Part shown: piece by piece, positions 1 to 9,823 of the stretch
Position numbering within the stretch: the stretch's first letter is position 1
Layout: every line of letters begins with the position of its first letter
From: Actinomycetota bacterium
Lineage (GTDB): Bacteria; Actinomycetota; Actinomycetes; S36-B12; UBA5976
Assembly: GCA_947452765.1 (NCBI GenBank)
Contig: CANGDR010000014.1
Location: 1 to 42,988, forward strand
Length of the DNA stretch: 42,988 nucleotides
Reading direction: 5' to 3'
Notes under the pieces: generated by a model
Databases searched by the model: none
The model's input: only the letters and a program-made list of their open reading frames with translations
What the model was told of the DNA's origin: nothing
Program-made: the position numbers and the translations under genes

Positions 1-963
1 CCATGGGCTAATCCTGCCATGAGTCAATATTGAGTTGAACGCCGAGGCTAATAGAACTGAATCATGCTGGTCAGAGGGTCCGGGCTCAGTTCCAACCTTT
101 GCGAAATGAACCTTGGCTCCAACCTCGGCTGCCATTGCAATAAGGGATTCTGTATCACCAACGTGACCTGGGTCAGCTATCACGTAATCCAAGCGAAAAT
201 CTGGGTGAGAGGTGGCTAAAACTTCCAGATACTTAGTAGGCAAATAGCCCGCAGTCTCCCCTGACTGTGCCTTTAGATTTAGCACCAGCACGCGTGCAGC
301 TGTCGTTGCATGGAGCGCGGCAGCCATTTCTGGAACTTGAAAGTGAGTCAGGACGCTGGTGTACCAAGAACCTGGTCCAAGTACTACGGCATCACATTCC
401 ATTACTGCGGTTACAGCCTGGGCACAAACTTTTGGATCACTGGGCTGCAATTCGATGCTCTGAATTTCGTGTTCCGTAGTTGCTACTTCAACTTGACCAT
501 GAACCCTTTCGTGCTTCCCTGATTGCGTAACAACGTTTGCGATTATTTCCAGCGGTTCGATACTTAGCGGCAGTACCCGACCCCGAGCATCCAATAACCT
601 AGCTACCCATTCCAATCCAGTTACGATATCTTCAGTTTCTTCCCAGAGTGCTGTAATCAAGAGGTTGCCTAGCGAATGGCCATCAAGGTCTCCCGCTGAA
701 GTAAATCGATGCTGCAACACGCGAGCCCAGGTTGATCCCCAAGTGTCGTCTCCGCAGAGAGCTGCGAGAGCCATTCGTAAGTCGCCAGGTGGCAACACTC
801 CGAACTGTTCCCGAATGCGTCCACTGCTGCCACCATCATCACTGACACCAACGACTGCCGTTAGGTGCGGTGTTACTTTCCGCAATGCTTTAAGGCTTGC
901 GGCTAAGCCATGTCCACCGCCTAAAGCCACCACGTCAAGTGGACGTTTAGGAGTAGCGGTCAT
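1..963 (-). CDS. yvcK: YvcK/CofD-like gluconeogenesis factor (3' end cut by window edge)
   Basis: I translated this frame by hand because it runs off the left edge without a stop: 321 codons, close to the usual full length, so only a short C-terminus is missing. The N-terminus reads VVALGGGHGLA at about residues 11-21, the glycine-rich nucleotide-sugar binding loop. It is followed by VGVSDDGGSSGRIR and later by AVVLGPGSWYTSVL, all signatures of the YvcK/CofD fold. YvcK proteins bind UDP-GlcNAc and are needed for growth on gluconeogenic carbon and for envelope integrity. The ATG at 963 overlaps the rapZ stop as TAATG, so translation is probably coupled. In Actinobacteria whiA usually follows; it would lie beyond the window. 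Family assignment is firm, the physiological role is from the family. Confidence 0.93.
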   Translation of the reverse strand, partial: MTATPKRPLDVVALGGGHGLAASLKALRKVTPHLTAVVGVSDDGGSSGRIREQFGVLPPGDLRMALAALCGDDTWGSTWARVLQHRFTSAGDLDGHSLGNLLITALWEETEDIVTGLEWVARLLDARGRVLPLSIEPLEIIANVVTQSGKHERVHGQVEVATTEHEIQSIELQPSDPKVCAQAVTAVMECDAVVLGPGSWYTSVLTHFQVPEMAAALHATTAARVLVLNLKAQSGETAGYLPTKYLEVLATSHPDFRLDYVIADPGHVGDTESLIAMAAEVGAKVHFAKVGTEPGPSDQHDSVLLASAFNSILTHGRISPW

Positions 964-1832
964 TACTCGCGCCCTAGATCACGATGTACGACGCGCACAT
1001 CAATGCCATCCATCAATAGTTCGCGTGCGAGTTGCTCCACCATAGCGACACTTCGATGTTTGCCACCTGTGCAACCCAATGCGATTGTCACAAATCTTTT
1101 ACCCTCCCGCACGTAGCCGGATTGCACTAACCGCACAATGTCTGAGTAATGTTTCAGAAATTCTTTCGCCTCTGGCTGCTGCAGGACATAATCACTAACC
1201 AACGAATCTAGGCCCGTAAGCTCTTTCATTTCTTCGTTCCAATAGGGATTTGGCAAGAAGCGAATGTCTGCAACCATGTCGGCATCCACTGGAATGCCGT
1301 ACTTAAATCCGAATGACATTATGGTCGCACGCAATGCAACATGATTATCGCTTTCGAAAGCTGCCTCGACAGCTCTGCGCAGTTCATGCACATTGAGCGC
1401 GCTTGTGTCTATAACGAGATCAGCGTCTGCACGCATGTCTCCAAGTAGATTTCGTTCACGTTGTACGGCTCCGAGCAAGCTGTCATCTCGCTGCAACGGA
1501 TGTGGACGTCTGGCAGATTCGAACCGCCTTACGAGCGCCTCGTCACCAGCCTCTAAAAACAACACTCGCAAATCATGTCCAGATTCCCGAACAATGCGAA
1601 GCGAGTCCTGCAGCTCATCGAATAACTGACCACCACGAACATCTGCCACAACTGCTACCTTGCTCGAGCCAGTTCGCTGCGCAACGTAGTCGACCACATC
1701 TATCATCAGAGTCGGAGGCAGGTTGTCAACCACGAACCACCCCATGTCCTCTAAAGCTCGGGTAGCCGTAGAGCGCCCCGCACCAGACATTCCAGTAACC
1801 AGGATTACGTCAATCGGAGTTTGTGAAGTCAC
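963..1832 (-). CDS. rapZ: RapZ-family nucleotide-binding protein (RNase adapter homologue)
   Basis: 289 residues, normal RapZ length. A P-loop GMSGAGRS lies at residues 14-21; the usual Lys of the Walker A motif is Arg, a change I recall from other actinobacterial RapZ proteins. The C-terminal domain carries CTGGKHRS at about 254-261, the most conserved block of the family. In E. coli RapZ senses glucosamine-6-phosphate and delivers the sRNA GlmZ to RNase E; that sRNA system is not expected in Actinobacteria, so the function here is uncertain but probably linked to envelope precursor control together with yvcK. The GTG start overlaps the uvrC stop by 4 nt (GTGA). A GATAAT hexamer lies 6 nt before the start, inside uvrC. 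Confidence 0.93.
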   Translation of the reverse strand: MTSQTPIDVILVTGMSGAGRSTATRALEDMGWFVVDNLPPTLMIDVVDYVAQRTGSSKVAVVADVRGGQLFDELQDSLRIVRESGHDLRVLFLEAGDEALVRRFESARRPHPLQRDDSLLGAVQRERNLLGDMRADADLVIDTSALNVHELRRAVEAAFESDNHVALRATIMSFGFKYGIPVDADMVADIRFLPNPYWNEEMKELTGLDSLVSDYVLQQPEAKEFLKHYSDIVRLVQSGYVREGKRFVTIALGCTGGKHRSVAMVEQLARELLMDGIDVRVVHRDLGRE

Positions 1833-3691
1833 AAGTCAATTATCTCGCCTGTAGCCAGATTCACGGCGCCTACTTGCGGAATATTGCTAGCTAATGCGAT
1901 GCGGATTTCGTGTGCCTGCACCTCACCTATGCCAGAAACAGTCATAAGCTCCTGCTCGGTCGCCAACTGGATCTTCTTTAACGAGCCAAATGCAGCTAAT
2001 AGAGCTTTCTTCTTCACCGGACCCAATCCTGGAATTGCATCCAACGGGCTTGCAACCATCGACTTTGAACGACGTTCTCTATGGAATGTGATTGCAAAGC
2101 GGTGTGCTTCGTCCCGCACTCGCTGCAGCATGAACAATGCCTCACTACCTCTAGGCATGATGATTGGATATTCGGCTCCTGGGCGCCAAATCTCTTCCAT
2201 GCGCTTCGCTAATCCAACAACATGCATGTTGCTCACCCCGTTGATTTCAAGCGCCTTCGCAGCAGCATTCACTTGTGGCAGCCCACCATCTATTACCAAT
2301 AGATTCGGCCGATAGGGACGGGCCTCATCGTGTTGCTTAAACCTGCGATCCACTACTTGCGCAATCGAAGCCGTGTCATCTCTTGGATCTTCGATTATGA
2401 AGTGTCGATAATCCTTCTTGCGCGGAATACCATCCTCAAAGACAACAAGCGAGGCAACTACATTTGTTCCTGAGATGTGAGACACGTCAATGCATTCGAT
2501 TCGTAATGGAGCGTCGGGTAAATCTAAAGCTTGTTGGATCTCAGCAAGCGCCTGTGAGCGCGTAACCAAATCTGCAGAACGTTTCGACTTATGTAACATC
2601 AGAGCCTGATCTGCGTTACTTTTTACAGTCTCCATCAGCGCTCGCTTGTCTCCACGCATGGGAACTCGAACATCCACATACGATCCTCGAATTGCGCTTA
2701 ACAATTCAGAAAGACTCGCAGAACTCTCGGGCTCAAAGTTCGTCAGTACTTCCACCGGGATATCTTCACTTGGTGCATTCGCATACAAGTGCATCAACGC
2801 ATCGGTCATCAGGCTCCGGCTCGTAGCTTCTACCGAATTTTCCATTATGAAACCACGTTGACCAGTGACGCGACCATGCCGAACCGTGAATACTTGCGCC
2901 GCTGACTGCAGATCGTCGTGGGAAATAGCTATGAGATCAGCATTCGAATCCATTGGCAATACCACGGCACTCTTTTGCTGGACTCGCTGGAGCGCAGATA
3001 GATCGTCACGGAGTACTGATGCTCGTTCGTAATCCTGCGCTTCAGATGCTGCCTTCATGCGATTTTCGACATCCACAATGATTTCATTTGAGTTTCCAGT
3101 TAGAAATGTCTTGAAATCATTTACCAATTTCAGGTGATTCTCCGCTGTGATGTTTCCGACACATGGAGCTGAGCAGCGATCTATGTGTGCCAAGAGGCAC
3201 GGTCTACCAGCCGATTTTGCGTTTCGAAATACTCCTGCGGTACAACTTCGTACCGGGAAAACTCGCAAAAGATGATCAAGTGTGTCTCGGATTGCCCAAA
3301 CTTGCACATACGGCCCGAAGTACGTCACACCTTTTCGTCTATCGCCGCGATATACAAAGGCTCGGGGAAATTCTTCAGATGTGCTGAGCGCAAGGTATGG
3401 GTAGGACTTATCGTCGCGGTACCGAACATTGAACATTGGATCAAATTCTTTGATCCAGGAATACTCGAGTTGTAAGGCTTCGGTTTCATTCCTGACAGTA
3501 ACCCAATCAATCCGAACTGCCCGATTGACCATTACCTGTGTTCGAAAGTGAAGGTTCTTGCCAAAGTATGTGGAAACTCGATTCTTTAAGTTCTTCGCTT
3601 TTCCAACATAAATTACCTTGGAATCAGCGTCCCACCATCGATAAACTCCTGGCAGAGTTGGAATCTCGCTGGGCTTATCTGACGCCTGCAT
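1829..3691 (-). CDS. uvrC: Excinuclease ABC subunit UvrC
   Basis: 620 residues, full length. UvrC makes both incisions around a lesion in nucleotide excision repair after UvrB is loaded. The GIY-YIG nuclease domain is at about 10-90 (GVYRWWDADSKVIYVGKAKN). A UVR motif for UvrB contact lies around 205-240 (EAQDYERASVLRDDL). The RNase-H-like endonuclease half begins near 400 (CIDVSHISGTNVVAS) and includes VIDGG. Tandem helix-hairpin-helix motifs close the protein (IPGLGPVKKKALLAAFGS and VSGIGEVQAHEIR). The start ATG is 5 nt after the uvrA stop, with no convincing Shine-Dalgarno sequence, so reinitiation after uvrA is likely. It completes a uvrB-terC-uvrA-uvrC repair cluster. Confidence 0.97.
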   Translation of the reverse strand: MQASDKPSEIPTLPGVYRWWDADSKVIYVGKAKNLKNRVSTYFGKNLHFRTQVMVNRAVRIDWVTVRNETEALQLEYSWIKEFDPMFNVRYRDDKSYPYLALSTSEEFPRAFVYRGDRRKGVTYFGPYVQVWAIRDTLDHLLRVFPVRSCTAGVFRNAKSAGRPCLLAHIDRCSAPCVGNITAENHLKLVNDFKTFLTGNSNEIIVDVENRMKAASEAQDYERASVLRDDLSALQRVQQKSAVVLPMDSNADLIAISHDDLQSAAQVFTVRHGRVTGQRGFIMENSVEATSRSLMTDALMHLYANAPSEDIPVEVLTNFEPESSASLSELLSAIRGSYVDVRVPMRGDKRALMETVKSNADQALMLHKSKRSADLVTRSQALAEIQQALDLPDAPLRIECIDVSHISGTNVVASLVVFEDGIPRKKDYRHFIIEDPRDDTASIAQVVDRRFKQHDEARPYRPNLLVIDGGLPQVNAAAKALEINGVSNMHVVGLAKRMEEIWRPGAEYPIIMPRGSEALFMLQRVRDEAHRFAITFHRERRSKSMVASPLDAIPGLGPVKKKALLAAFGSLKKIQLATEQELMTVSGIGEVQAHEIRIALASNIPQVGAVNLATGEIIDL

Positions 3692-3696
3692 TGGGA

Positions 3697-6642
3697 CTAC
3701 TTAACTGGTTTCTTGACGGCAGCTACTTTCTTAGTGCCAGTCTTTTTGGCTGCAGTCTTCTTAACATTTGGAGCGGCTGGCTTAGTGGAAGTTCCCGACT
3801 CTCGGCCAGCCAGCAACGGCTTTAAAAACATTCCAGTATGACTTGCCGCAACCTTTATGATCTGTTCAGGCGTACCGGCCGCGACAATTGTGCCACCGCC
3901 AGAGCCACCCTCCGGACCCATATCGATAATCCAGTCCGCCGTTTTAATAACGTCCAAGTTATGTTCAATCACAATGACCGTATTGCCCTTTTCAACTAAC
4001 GAATGCAGAACAACCAAAAGTTTTCGTACATCTTCGAAATGTAATCCAGTGGTTGGTTCATCAAGCACATATACCGTACGTCCAGTCGAGCGCTTTTGTA
4101 GTTCGGAAGCAAGTTTTACACGCTGCGCTTCTCCGCCCGAAAGTGTGGTGGCTGGCTGTCCAAGCCGGACGTATCCAAGTCCGACGTCTACTAAAGTTCG
4201 TAAGTGACGTGCAATGCCAGGAATGGATTCAAAGAAATTTAGTGCCTCTTCAACCGGCATGTTGAGTACTTGCGAAATGGATTTGTTTTTATAGTGAACT
4301 TCCAAAGTTTCACGGTTATACCTTGCGCCGTGGCAAACTTCGCAAGGCACATACACATCGGGTAGGAAATTCATTTCAATCTTTAACGTGCCGTCACCCG
4401 AACAGGACTCGCAACGGCCTCCCTTTACGTTGAATGAGAAGCGACCCTGTTGATACCCACGTATCTTTGCCTCAGGGGTCTCAGCAAACAATTTTCGTAC
4501 GTGATCGAATACGCCTGTGTAAGTTGCTGGGTTTGACCTTGGAGTACGACCGATTGGACTTTGGTCAACGTGCACGACTTTGTCGAGTAATTCAACACCA
4601 GTAACTTTCTTATGGCGGCCGGGCACAGTCCTCGCGTTATTCAGGTCACGCGCTAAAACGTTGTAAAGGATGTCATTAATCAGGGTCGATTTCCCTGATC
4701 CAGAAACACCTGTTATCGCCGCAAAGACTCCCAGCGGAATGCTTACCGTCACATCCTTCAGATTGTGTTCCGCTGCCCCGAATACCGTCAGTTGTCGTTC
4801 CTTGTCTACTGGGCGACGTTCACTTGGTACTTCAATTGAACGTTTTCCCGACAAATATTGTCCCGTTATCGACTTCGGGTTGGCCAGCAAATCTGCGAGC
4901 GAACCACTTGAAACCACATGACCGCCGTGCTCCCCGGCCCCTGGACCGATATCAACCACCCAGTCCGCAGTTTTAATCGTGTCTTCATCGTGCTCAACAA
5001 CAATTAACGTGTTACCCAAATCGCGTAATCGAATTAGGGTTTCAATAAGTCGGTGGTTATCTCTTTGATGTAACCCAATACTTGGTTCATCCAATACATA
5101 AAGCACACCCGTCAAGCCAGAACCAATTTGGGTTGCTAGGCGAATCCGTTGTGCTTCCCCACCAGCTAAAGATCCAGCAGCTCGTGCGAGCGACAGGTAA
5201 TCCAGCCCAACATCGATCAAAAACGCAAGACGTTCGTTGACTTCCTTCAATACCCGATCCGCGATGGCTTTCTCTCGTGGCGAAAGAACTAAGGTCTTAA
5301 GGAATTCCGCACACTCACCTATTGGCAAGGCTGCAATCTCAGCGATGTTTTTATCCTGCAGCGTTACCGCTAGCGAAAGTGGCTTAAGCCGAGCTCCATC
5401 ACATTCTGGACAGGGGACTTCGCGCATGTAGCCTTCGAGTTTTTCTCGGCTAGTGTCACTTTCAGATTCGTCATACTTACGCAGGATGTATTGAATTGCA
5501 CCTTCAAAACCCGTTGAGTAGGTGCGCTGCCGACCGTAGCGATTCTTGTACTTAACTTGGACTTCATGGTCATGGCCATAAAGCAACGCAGTTTTGACCT
5601 TTGCTGGCAATTTTTTCCAAGGTACGTCGAGCGCAAAGTCTAACTCCTTTGAAAGTGCTTTCACTAGCCGAAAGAAGTAATCAAATATGTGTCCCGATGC
5701 CCAAGGATCGATAGCACCCTCTTCGAGTGATAAGTCTGCATTCGGAATAACAAGCTCCGGATCAACTTCCATCTTTATGCCTAGCCCAGTACATTCTGGA
5801 CAAGCTCCAAACGGTGAATTGAAAGAAAATGAACGTGGTTCGAGCTCTTCGAATTGGTTTCCGTCAAACAAACACACCAGGTGCTCACTAAACATCCGCT
5901 CGCGATCTGGATCGCCCTCGGGCAAATCTACAAACTCGAGAGTGACTAGCCCAGAGGAAAGGCGCAATGCGGTTTCAATACTGTCTGTTAGGCGACGAAC
6001 TGCGTCTTTATTTACCGCCAACCGATCGACAACAACTTCGATTGTGTGTTTCTCTTGTTTTTTGAGTTTCGGTGGATCATCGAGCGTATGAACCACACCA
6101 TCGACTCGGACACGAGCAAACCCTTGGGTCTGAAGACCTCTGAACAATTCGGTGTATTCACCCTTACGTTCGCGGATAACGGGCGACAGCAATTGGAATC
6201 TAGTTCCTTCTTCGATTTCAAGGATGCGATCAACTATTTGCTGTGGAGATTGTTTGGCAATTGGGCGATTACAGTCTGGGCAGTGTGGTCTGCCGGCTCT
6301 AGCGAATAACAGCCTTAGATAATCGTAAACTTCGGTTATCGTGCCAACGGTTGAACGTGGATTTCGGTTAGTTGATTTCTGGTCAATCGAAACTGCAGGT
6401 GAAAGTCCTTCGATAAAGTCAACGTCTGGCTTGTCCATCTGACCAAGGAACTGCCGTGCATAAGCCGACAAAGATTCAACATATCTACGCTGACCCTCGG
6501 CAAATATGGTGTCAAAAGCTAGCGATGATTTCCCGGAACCTGACAGTCCGGTGAAAACAATAAGTGCGTCGCGGGGCAGGTCAATGTTGACATTTTTGAG
6601 GTTGTGCTCGCGCGCACCTCTAACAATCAGTTGATCAGCCAC
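3697..6642 (-). CDS. uvrA: Excinuclease ABC subunit UvrA
   Basis: 981 residues, the damage-scanning ATPase of nucleotide excision repair. Two ABC ATPase modules are complete: Walker [10 protein letters not shown] near residue 32 and GVSGSGKST in the second half; signatures [12 protein letters not shown] and [12 protein letters not shown]; Walker [12 protein letters not shown] and [11 protein letters not shown]. Zinc-binding CxxC pairs are visible (CPECTG, CPECDG, CESCSG, CEVCHG). The last ~30 residues form a Lys/Ala/Thr-rich tail ending [11 protein letters not shown], likely disordered. The GTG start gives the family N-terminus [14 protein letters not shown]. It lies 9 nt after the terC TAG stop, and that TAG starts a TAGCAT hexamer 6 nt before the GTG, so uvrA may have its own leaderless promoter inside the cluster. 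Confidence 0.98.
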   Translation of the reverse strand: MADQLIVRGAREHNLKNVNIDLPRDALIVFTGLSGSGKSSLAFDTIFAEGQRRYVESLSAYARQFLGQMDKPDVDFIEGLSPAVSIDQKSTNRNPRSTVGTITEVYDYLRLLFARAGRPHCPDCNRPIAKQSPQQIVDRILEIEEGTRFQLLSPVIRERKGEYTELFRGLQTQGFARVRVDGVVHTLDDPPKLKKQEKHTIEVVVDRLAVNKDAVRRLTDSIETALRLSSGLVTLEFVDLPEGDPDRERMFSEHLVCLFDGNQFEELEPRSFSFNSPFGACPECTGLGIKMEVDPELVIPNADLSLEEGAIDPWASGHIFDYFFRLVKALSKELDFALDVPWKKLPAKVKTALLYGHDHEVQVKYKNRYGRQRTYSTGFEGAIQYILRKYDESESDTSREKLEGYMREVPCPECDGARLKPLSLAVTLQDKNIAEIAALPIGECAEFLKTLVLSPREKAIADRVLKEVNERLAFLIDVGLDYLSLARAAGSLAGGEAQRIRLATQIGSGLTGVLYVLDEPSIGLHQRDNHRLIETLIRLRDLGNTLIVVEHDEDTIKTADWVVDIGPGAGEHGGHVVSSGSLADLLANPKSITGQYLSGKRSIEVPSERRPVDKERQLTVFGAAEHNLKDVTVSIPLGVFAAITGVSGSGKSTLINDILYNVLARDLNNARTVPGRHKKVTGVELLDKVVHVDQSPIGRTPRSNPATYTGVFDHVRKLFAETPEAKIRGYQQGRFSFNVKGGRCESCSGDGTLKIEMNFLPDVYVPCEVCHGARYNRETLEVHYKNKSISQVLNMPVEEALNFFESIPGIARHLRTLVDVGLGYVRLGQPATTLSGGEAQRVKLASELQKRSTGRTVYVLDEPTTGLHFEDVRKLLVVLHSLVEKGNTVIVIEHNLDVIKTADWIIDMGPEGGSGGGTIVAAGTPEQIIKVAASHTGMFLKPLLAGRESGTSTKPAAPNVKKTAAKKTGTKKVAAVKKPVK

Positions 6643-6648
6643 AACCCA

Positions 6649-6654
6649 ATGCTA
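6649..6654 (-). promoter_or_regulatory. Predicted leaderless -10 of uvrA (TAGCAT), overlapping the terC stop
   Basis: The terC stop TAG (6652-6654) forms the first half of TAGCAT. Six nt separate it from the uvrA GTG. Confidence 0.5.
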
Positions 6655-7722
6655 GTTGTCACTTTGTGAGTCTGCATCAGTATGGTCCTGCGTGAGTGAA
6701 TCAGCCAAGTAGTCGAGTGCCTCACCCTTGTGTTCTGCCGACTCGTCTAATGCTTCTGCTATCTGGGAATGTGATGCCAGTGCTGGATTGCGCCGTACTG
6801 CCCACAAACTTACAAATATAGTTACCCCTAACGTGCCCGCAATAAACATCAAGCTGGCAGCAATTTCCACATGAGGAACATAGACATCGGTGGTGGCTCC
6901 AAGTGCCTCAAGAAATAGCTTTACCGAGATGAATCCCAAAATAACAGCTAAGCCCTTAGACAAGTAAACGATCTTGGCCAAAAGGCCATCCAGGAGAAAG
7001 TACAACTGACGTAGCCCCATTAGTGCAAAAGCATTCGCTGCGAATACCAAGTATGGCTCCTTGGTTAAACCAAATACTGCCGGAATGGAATCTAGGGCAA
7101 ATAATAAGTCTGTTGTGCCCACCGCAAGGATCACTAAGAACAGCGGGGTGATTGAACGCTTTCCATCCAATTTGATGAAGTATTTGGTCCCATCGTAGGC
7201 AGTGGTGGTCGGAATAACTTTCTCTACCAGTCGAACGAAACTATTTCCTTCGGGATCCGGTTCTTCACCTTGCGAACGCCAGACCGAGATTGCCGTGTAA
7301 AACAAAAATCCAGCAAAGATAAAAAATGTAGCTTCGAATCTTTGAATTGCCGCGGCACCAAGCACAATCAGAATGGTCCGCAAGAATATTGCGAGTAGCA
7401 CTCCGATTAGTAAAACGCGGTGTTTAAGCTGTTGCGGCACGGCGAAGGAAGACATCAGAACTATAAATACAAACAGGTTGTCAACCGAGAGGCTGTACTC
7501 AGTGATCCAACCAGCGAAAAACTGTTGACCGTAATCCTTGCCAAAGTTCAGCCAAATTGCTGCAGCAAAAACTAGTGCGAGAGCAACATAAAGGATTACC
7601 CACTTAACAGCGTCACTGTGCTTAAATACATGTGGTCTAGCGTCCACCAGCAGGAAGTCAATTAAGAAAAGTCCTAAAAAACAAGCAATTGTGATTATCC
7701 AAATTGCCGACGTTACTTCCAT
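6652..7722 (-). CDS. TerC family integral membrane protein
   Basis: 356 residues with about nine hydrophobic segments. Conserved TerC blocks are present: WITEYSLSVDNLFVFIVLMSSFAVP near residue 90 and TTDLLFALDSIPAVFGLT near 215, with the acidic residues thought to bind metal. The C-terminus is a hydrophilic acidic tail rich in Glu and Asp. The family is named for tellurium resistance, but several members export manganese or help metallate exported proteins, so a Mn-related role is more likely than tellurite resistance. It sits between uvrB and uvrA, an arrangement I recall from other Actinobacteria. Its start follows a TAGAAT hexamer and six A residues, suggesting an internal leaderless promoter. 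Confidence 0.93.
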   Translation of the reverse strand: MEVTSAIWIITIACFLGLFLIDFLLVDARPHVFKHSDAVKWVILYVALALVFAAAIWLNFGKDYGQQFFAGWITEYSLSVDNLFVFIVLMSSFAVPQQLKHRVLLIGVLLAIFLRTILIVLGAAAIQRFEATFFIFAGFLFYTAISVWRSQGEEPDPEGNSFVRLVEKVIPTTTAYDGTKYFIKLDGKRSITPLFLVILAVGTTDLLFALDSIPAVFGLTKEPYLVFAANAFALMGLRQLYFLLDGLLAKIVYLSKGLAVILGFISVKLFLEALGATTDVYVPHVEIAASLMFIAGTLGVTIFVSLWAVRRNPALASHSQIAEALDESAEHKGEALDYLADSLTQDHTDADSQSDN

Positions 7723-7728
7723 TTTTTT

Positions 7729-7734
7729 ATTCTA
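7729..7734 (-). promoter_or_regulatory. Predicted leaderless -10 of terC (TAGAAT)
   Basis: TAGAAT, then six A residues, then ATG. A TGACTA hexamer 18 nt upstream could be the -35. Transcription would start within a run of seven A residues. Confidence 0.55.
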
Positions 7735-7735
7735 A

Positions 7736-9811
7736 CTAGCCGTGTCCGGCATTAGTCATTTGGCGCAATTCTTTCTTTAACTCACTTATTTCATCGCGCA
7801 AACGGGCGGCTACTTCAAACTGTAACTCACCTGCAGCGGTATGCATCTGCTCTGAAAGTTGATCGATTAAGTCGCCTAAATCACGAGCTGGAATGGACTT
7901 CAGGTTCTGACTTACTGAAGTTGGAACTTTGGCTCCGGTGTTCGTTGATCTTAAGAATTCTTCTGTATCTTCATCTTCGCGATTTATTAAATCTGTTATG
8001 TCAGCGATCTTCTTGCGCAGTGGCTGTGGATCTACGCCATGTTCCAAGTTGTAAGCAACTTGCTTTTCTCGTCTTCGGTTAGTTTCATCTATTGCTACTC
8101 GCATAGAGTCGGTAATCCGATCGGCATACATATGTACTTCACCGGATACATTTCGAGCTGCGCGTCCAATCGTCTGAATTAAACTACGATGACTTCGTAG
8201 GAAACCTTCTTTATCAGCATCTAAGATCGCAACCAACGAGACTTCAGGTAAGTCCAGTCCTTCACGAAGCAAGTTGATCCCAATCAGGACGTCGTACTCC
8301 CCAAGCCGCAATTCGCGCAGAAGTTCGATTCGTCGCAAGGTATCGACCTCGGAGTGCAGGTACCTGACTCGGATACCCTGCTCAAGTAAGTAGTCCGTTA
8401 AATCCTCAGACATCTTTTTGGTGAGAGTAGTCACCAGCACGCGAGTGCCGTTTTCCGCTCGAATTCTGATTTCATGAATCAAGTCATCAATCTGACCCTT
8501 GGTTGGCTTGATAATTATTTCTGGGTCCACTAAACCAGTCGGTCGAATTACTTGCTCAACTACATCGCCCTCAACTACCCCGAGCTCGTATGGTCCTGGT
8601 GTGGCAGACAAGTAAACCGTTTGATCAACTCGATCCAAAAACTCTGGCCACTTCAAGGGGCGGTTATCCATTGCACTTGGCAATCGGAAGCCATGTTCTA
8701 CCAAAGTGCGCTTACGGGAAGCATCACCTTCGTACATCGCACCAATTTGTGGGACCGTCACATGGCTTTCATCGATGACAAGTAAGAAGTCTTCTGGGAA
8801 GTAGTCCAATAGGCAGTTGGGTGCTGACCCAGGGTCACGCCCGTCGATATGGCGCGAGTAGTTTTCGATACCAGAGCAGAATCCCAGGTTCTGCATCATC
8901 TCGATGTCGAATGAAGTGCGCATCTTGATCCGTTGCGCCTCCAGTAGTTTACCCTGTAGTTCAAGTTCAGGTATCCGAACGGCTACCTCAGCTTCAATAG
9001 CCGAAATCGCGCGTGACATTCGTTCTGGGCCTGCGGTGTAATGCGAAGCCGGGAATATATATATCTCGGTATCTTCAGTCAAGATCTCACCAGTCACCGG
9101 ATGAAGGGACATGAGCCGATCGATCTGGTCGCCAAACATTTCGATCCGAATTGGGTGCTCTTCATAAACTGGATAAACCTCGATGGTGTCGCCACGCACC
9201 CTGAAAGTGCCTCTAGTGAACGCGATGTCATTGCGGTTGTATTGAATGTCAACTAAGCGTCGCAACAAAGTGTCACGATCGAAACTCTCCCCCACCTGCA
9301 ATTTGACCATTCGATCTACATATTCTTGTGGCGTTCCTAGACCATAAATACAGGACACTGAGGCGACAACAATCACGTCTCGCCTAGTGAGCAAGCTATT
9401 AGTCGCGCTATGCCGCAATCTCTCGACTTCCTCATTAACCGAGGAATCTTTTTCAATGAATGTGTCACTTTGCGGGATGTAGGCTTCTGGCTGGTAATAG
9501 TCGTAGTAGGAAACGAAATACTCGACTGCGTTATTCGGTAGCAATTCTCTAAACTCATTGGCTAACTGGGCAGCGAGCGTCTTATTTGGCGCCAGCACCA
9601 AGGTGGGACGCTGGAGTTTTTCAATTAGCCACGCAGTGGTTGCACTCTTTCCGGTTCCAGTGGCACCGAGGAGTACGACATTTTTGTCACCACGCCGGAT
9701 TCGTTTTTCGATTTCCGCGATAGCCGTTGGTTGATCCCCAGAAGGCGTGAACTCGCTGATGACTTCGAATGGGGCAACTGTTCTTTGCAGGTCAGTTATC
9801 GGGCGAGACAT
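7736..9811 (-). CDS. uvrB: Excinuclease ABC subunit UvrB
   Basis: 691 residues, the helicase-like damage verifier that UvrA loads and UvrC joins. Walker A GATGTGKS is at residues 49-56. The beta-hairpin region that clamps DNA is visible ([20 protein letters not shown]). [14 protein letters not shown] is the DEAD-like Walker B, and [19 protein letters not shown] is helicase motif VI. The UVR domain for UvrC binding forms the C-terminus ([20 protein letters not shown]). The ATG start lies 9 nt after the coaE TAG stop, and that TAG begins a TAGTCT hexamer exactly 6 nt before the ATG. No Shine-Dalgarno sequence is at a usable distance, so leaderless initiation is plausible. I see no LexA-like GAAC-N4-GTTC box upstream. 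Confidence 0.98.
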   Translation of the reverse strand: MSRPITDLQRTVAPFEVISEFTPSGDQPTAIAEIEKRIRRGDKNVVLLGATGTGKSATTAWLIEKLQRPTLVLAPNKTLAAQLANEFRELLPNNAVEYFVSYYDYYQPEAYIPQSDTFIEKDSSVNEEVERLRHSATNSLLTRRDVIVVASVSCIYGLGTPQEYVDRMVKLQVGESFDRDTLLRRLVDIQYNRNDIAFTRGTFRVRGDTIEVYPVYEEHPIRIEMFGDQIDRLMSLHPVTGEILTEDTEIYIFPASHYTAGPERMSRAISAIEAEVAVRIPELELQGKLLEAQRIKMRTSFDIEMMQNLGFCSGIENYSRHIDGRDPGSAPNCLLDYFPEDFLLVIDESHVTVPQIGAMYEGDASRKRTLVEHGFRLPSAMDNRPLKWPEFLDRVDQTVYLSATPGPYELGVVEGDVVEQVIRPTGLVDPEIIIKPTKGQIDDLIHEIRIRAENGTRVLVTTLTKKMSEDLTDYLLEQGIRVRYLHSEVDTLRRIELLRELRLGEYDVLIGINLLREGLDLPEVSLVAILDADKEGFLRSHRSLIQTIGRAARNVSGEVHMYADRITDSMRVAIDETNRRREKQVAYNLEHGVDPQPLRKKIADITDLINREDEDTEEFLRSTNTGAKVPTSVSQNLKSIPARDLGDLIDQLSEQMHTAAGELQFEVAARLRDEISELKKELRQMTNAGHG

Positions 9812-9817
9812 ACCTTA

Positions 9818-9823
9818 AGACTA
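9818..9823 (-). promoter_or_regulatory. Predicted leaderless -10 of uvrB (TAGTCT), overlapping the coaE stop
   Basis: The coaE stop TAG (9821-9823) is the first half of TAGTCT. Exactly 6 nt separate the hexamer from the uvrB ATG. Confidence 0.5.

Noticed and set aside
669-851. A 60-residue open frame on the minus strand in the yvcK region
   Set aside because: It is a shifted frame of yvcK. The true yvcK frame is open from 963 to the window edge and matches the family throughout.
5370-5636. Open frames opposite or overlapping uvrA, polA, ftsK and other genes
   Set aside because: They lie wholly within strong conserved genes in other frames, with low-complexity or arginine/serine-rich products and no recognisable domains.
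6652-7722. A tellurite-resistance role for the TerC protein
   Set aside because: The name is historical; no other ter genes are nearby and the conserved context is DNA repair. A metal-related membrane function is more likely.
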